Positions 62,211 to 64,000 of a DNA stretch of 64,000 nt are shown here, piece after piece. Location: contig JBJOOR010000004.1 of NCBI GenBank assembly GCA_046051225.1, positions 1-64,000 on the forward strand, written 5' to 3'. Both the position numbers and the translations under genes were made by a program. This DNA is from CAIODY01 sp046051225 (GTDB lineage: Bacteria > Bacteroidota > Bacteroidia > Chitinophagales > CAIODY01). Within the stretch, counting starts at the first letter, position 1; each line of letters starts with the position of its first letter. Under the pieces are notes generated by a model. That model saw nothing but the letters and a program-made list of their open reading frames with translations. It was not told the DNA's origin and searched no databases.

Positions 62211-63449
62211 ATGCAACAACAAGAACCGTTACAAAAATTTACAGCGTATCAAAAATTACTAATTGCCATTTTAGCTTTATTGCAATTTACTGTTATTTTA
62301 GACTTCATGATTATTTCGCCACTGGGCGATATTTTGATGAAAAATTTAAGCATTTCGCCTTCGCAATTTGGTTTAATAGTTTCATCGTATGCCTTTAGTG
62401 CTGGGGCTTCGGGTATTTTAGCAGCAGGATTTGCCGATAAATTCGACCGCAAAAAAATCTTACTGTTTTTCTATTTAGGATTTATCGTAGGCACATTGCT
62501 TTGCGGTATTGCCGATAATTATTGGATGCTTTTATTTGCCCGAATTATCACTGGATTATTTGGTGGTGTAATTGGTTCAATCGCATTAGCCATCGTTGCC
62601 GATTTGTTTGCTGTGCATCAACGTGGCAGAGTGATGGGCATGGTTCAAATGGCTTTTGCAGCCAGCCAGATTTTAGGAATTCCAGCAGGAATTTTTATGG
62701 CAAATCATTTTGGGTGGCACTCTGCATTCTTGATGATAGTGGTTTTGGCGGCGATAATTTATGTGTTAGTATTTTTAAAATTGCAACCCGTAATTGAGCA
62801 TTTGAAATTGAAATCTGATAAAAATCCATTCCTTCATTTGTGGCATACCATCAACAAAAAAGATTATCAAGTAGGATTTTTAGCCACCGCTTTTTTAGCC
62901 GTTGGCGGTTTTATGTTGATGCCTTTTAGCAGTGCATTTTTAGTAAACAATGTACATATTTCGCAGCAGCAATTGCCGCTGGTGTTCCTATTCACGGGCA
63001 TTTCATCCATTATCATCATGCCGCTGATTGGTAAGTTGAGCGACAAAATTGACAAGTTTAAATTGTTTGCCGCAGGTTCGTTAGTTGCTATTTTGATGGT
63101 TATTATTTACACACATCTTGGCGTAGTGCCGCTGTGGCAAGTGGTTATCATCAACATGTTGTTGTTCATGGGCATCATGAGCCGCATCATTCCTGCCACC
63201 ACTTTAAACACCAGCATTGCCAACATGCAAGACCGTGGCGCATTTATGAGCATCACTTCATCGCTGCAACAAATGGCTGGCGGCATTGCAGCTATTGTGG
63301 CTGGATTGATTATTCAACAAGACACCAAAAGCAGCCCCATTCAGCATTTCGACACTTTGGGTTTTGTAGTATCGGGCGTAATTTTGTTGTGTATTTTCTT
63401 TGTTTACCGAGTGAGTGAATTGGTGAAAAAGAAAGAAGCAGCGAAATAA
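62211..63449 (+). CDS. MFS transporter (DHA1-like efflux type)
   Basis: The 412-residue protein has about 12 membrane helices. It has the MFS motif A region between helices 2 and 3 (AAGFADKFDRKKILLFFY), the ARIITGLFGGVIGS helix and AFAASQILGIPAGIFMANHF, which fits motif C of antiporters. It is probably an exporter of sugars or drugs, like AraJ relatives. The upstream TetR gene and shared operator suggest induction by its substrate. Confidence 0.92.
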   Translation: MQQQEPLQKFTAYQKLLIAILALLQFTVILDFMIISPLGDILMKNLSISPSQFGLIVSSYAFSAGASGILAAGFADKFDRKKILLFFYLGFIVGTLLCGIADNYWMLLFARIITGLFGGVIGSIALAIVADLFAVHQRGRVMGMVQMAFAASQILGIPAGIFMANHFGWHSAFLMIVVLAAIIYVLVFLKLQPVIEHLKLKSDKNPFLHLWHTINKKDYQVGFLATAFLAVGGFMLMPFSSAFLVNNVHISQQQLPLVFLFTGISSIIIMPLIGKLSDKIDKFKLFAAGSLVAILMVIIYTHLGVVPLWQVVIINMLLFMGIMSRIIPATTLNTSIANMQDRGAFMSITSSLQQMAGGIAAIVAGLIIQQDTKSSPIQHFDTLGFVVSGVILLCIFFVYRVSELVKKKEAAK

Positions 63450-63619
63450 TTCATCGTTTTATTTCAATTGCAAATGCTGTTTTGGTAAATGTTTTGTTCA
63501 CTTTTTTCTTGGAATTTTATTATTTCAATCGCAAAAACTTTGTTACCTCATAAAGCGTTTGTAATTCTGTTGTTTCTTTTTTATTAAGCCCATCAGACAA
63601 ATTTATTTTCAAAAAAGAT
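63450..63619. other. Spacer between MFS gene and arsR
   Basis: AT-rich sequence with no clear frame or hairpin. The minus strand might hold a short remnant, but I could not support one. Confidence 0.4.
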
Positions 63620-63655
63620 TTGGTAGTGTCATTTTATTAATCGTATATTTGCGAT
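63620..63655 (+). promoter_or_regulatory. arsR promoter with overlapping ArsR-type operator
   Basis: TTG (63620-63622) is followed after 21 bases by the exact -7 box TATATTTG (63644-63651). The -7 box lies inside the inverted repeat ATCG-N8-CGAT (63640-63655). ArsR/SmtB repressors typically bind such sites over their own promoters. Confidence 0.65.
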
Positions 63656-63670
63656 ATAATAATTCCAATC

Positions 63671-64000
63671 ATGGCACTAAATAAAAAAGACGAGTTTAGC
63701 AAAAAAGAAAACGAATTAGCCGACTTTGCTAATGCTATCAGTCATCCTGCAAGAGTTGCTATTTTAAAAGAAATTGCAAAACATGAATCATGCATTTGTG
63801 GCGAAATAGTAGAAGTATTGCCATTGGCACAATCCACCGTTTCACAACACCTCAAAGAACTTTTAAAAGCCGAACTCATCAAAGGCACAGTTGACGGCGT
63901 TAAATCTTGTTACTGCATCAACTACAAAACCTTTGAACGATTTGAAAAAACATTCAACGAATTCTTTACCAAAACAAATTCTAACAACCCCAAATGTTGT
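63671..64000 (+). CDS. ArsR-family transcriptional regulator, cut by window end
   Basis: The first 110 codons are visible, without a stop. The winged helix is clear: FANAISHPARVAILKEIAK, then GEIVEVLPLAQSTVSQHLKE and LIKGTVDGVKSCYCIN. Cysteines at HESCICGEI on the helix before the recognition helix are placed as in As(III)-sensing ArsR. Two more (KSCYC) lie in the wing, and the visible end is NPKCC. It probably represses a metalloid or metal resistance operon beyond the window. Confidence 0.9.
   Translation, partial: MALNKKDEFSKKENELADFANAISHPARVAILKEIAKHESCICGEIVEVLPLAQSTVSQHLKELLKAELIKGTVDGVKSCYCINYKTFERFEKTFNEFFTKTNSNNPKCC

Noticed and set aside
1..64000. tRNA, rRNA, riboswitch, transposase, phage or known defence system genes
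   Set aside because: I looked for tRNA T-arm words, conserved riboswitch cores, DDE or HUH motifs and defence-type nuclease/helicase sets and found none. Structured RNAs with low sequence conservation could still be missed without a covariance search.

Overview
The window is chromosomal DNA from a member of the Bacteroidota, most likely the Chitinophagales/Sphingobacteriia side of the phylum, though I cannot place it more finely. Three things support this. The DNA is strongly AT-rich. Several secreted proteins end in type IX secretion (T9SS) sorting domains. Many genes are preceded by the Bacteroidota promoter pattern TTG-N19-TAnnTTTG, with exact 19-base spacing before sdhC and the ppiD-like gene. 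DUF5723-OmpA fusions and a Rho with a long low-complexity insert fit the same lineage. I see no rRNA, tRNA, CRISPR array, transposase or phage gene. || Layout. 1-1690: a T9SS cargo gene broken at an 11-G tract. 2004-14662: gcvT, a T9SS adhesin-like protein, tilS, pth, a small Cys-rich secreted protein, an OmpA/DUF5723 protein, an Nramp-like transporter, a LutA-like protein and rho. 14773-16301: an inverted second copy of the first gene, also frameshifted. 16302-17019: gene-free DNA with palindromes, a six-copy 42-bp tandem repeat and a terminator. 17020-24918: gltX, cca, a T9SS protein, a TPR-like protein, OsmC and ACMSD. 25146-28622: small membrane proteins and a four-gene operon with a metallophosphoesterase and a membrane-anchored START-like protein. 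28631-32479: the succinate dehydrogenase operon sdhC-(four-helix-bundle gene)-sdhA-sdhB. 32585-46991: hflX, two secreted proteins, a peptide-binding lipoprotein, a PpiD-like foldase, a BatE-like protein, two ABC transporter genes and a coiled-coil protein built of 77-residue repeats. 47109-52989: a secreted nuclease/phosphatase, a thioesterase, a decayed T9SS pseudogene, a large GT2-GT-C-TPR fusion and a methyltransferase. 53184-56940: etfBA, a bifunctional nuclease, a DinB-like protein and LolD. 57033-64000: mostly regulation, with a histidine kinase/response regulator pair, a WYL regulator plus DinB protein, TetR plus a small protein plus an MFS pump with two matching operators, and an ArsR regulator cut by the window end. 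|| How the parts work together. Most genes are housekeeping: translation (tilS, pth, gltX, cca, hflX), transcription termination (rho), respiration and electron transfer (sdhCAB, etfBA), one-carbon metabolism (gcvT) and envelope biogenesis (ppiD, lolD). The accessory signal is in the non-coding and repeat layer. It comprises a pair of near-identical inverted T9SS genes with a conserved leader hairpin, a GC-rich palindrome family found between genes and inside one reading frame, and a second hairpin family (NPSSFGEG / SPLSVGEG peptides) inserted in two unrelated enzymes. The in-gene inserts resemble in kind, not in sequence, the Rickettsia palindromic elements. The T9SS secretion machinery itself is not in the window.
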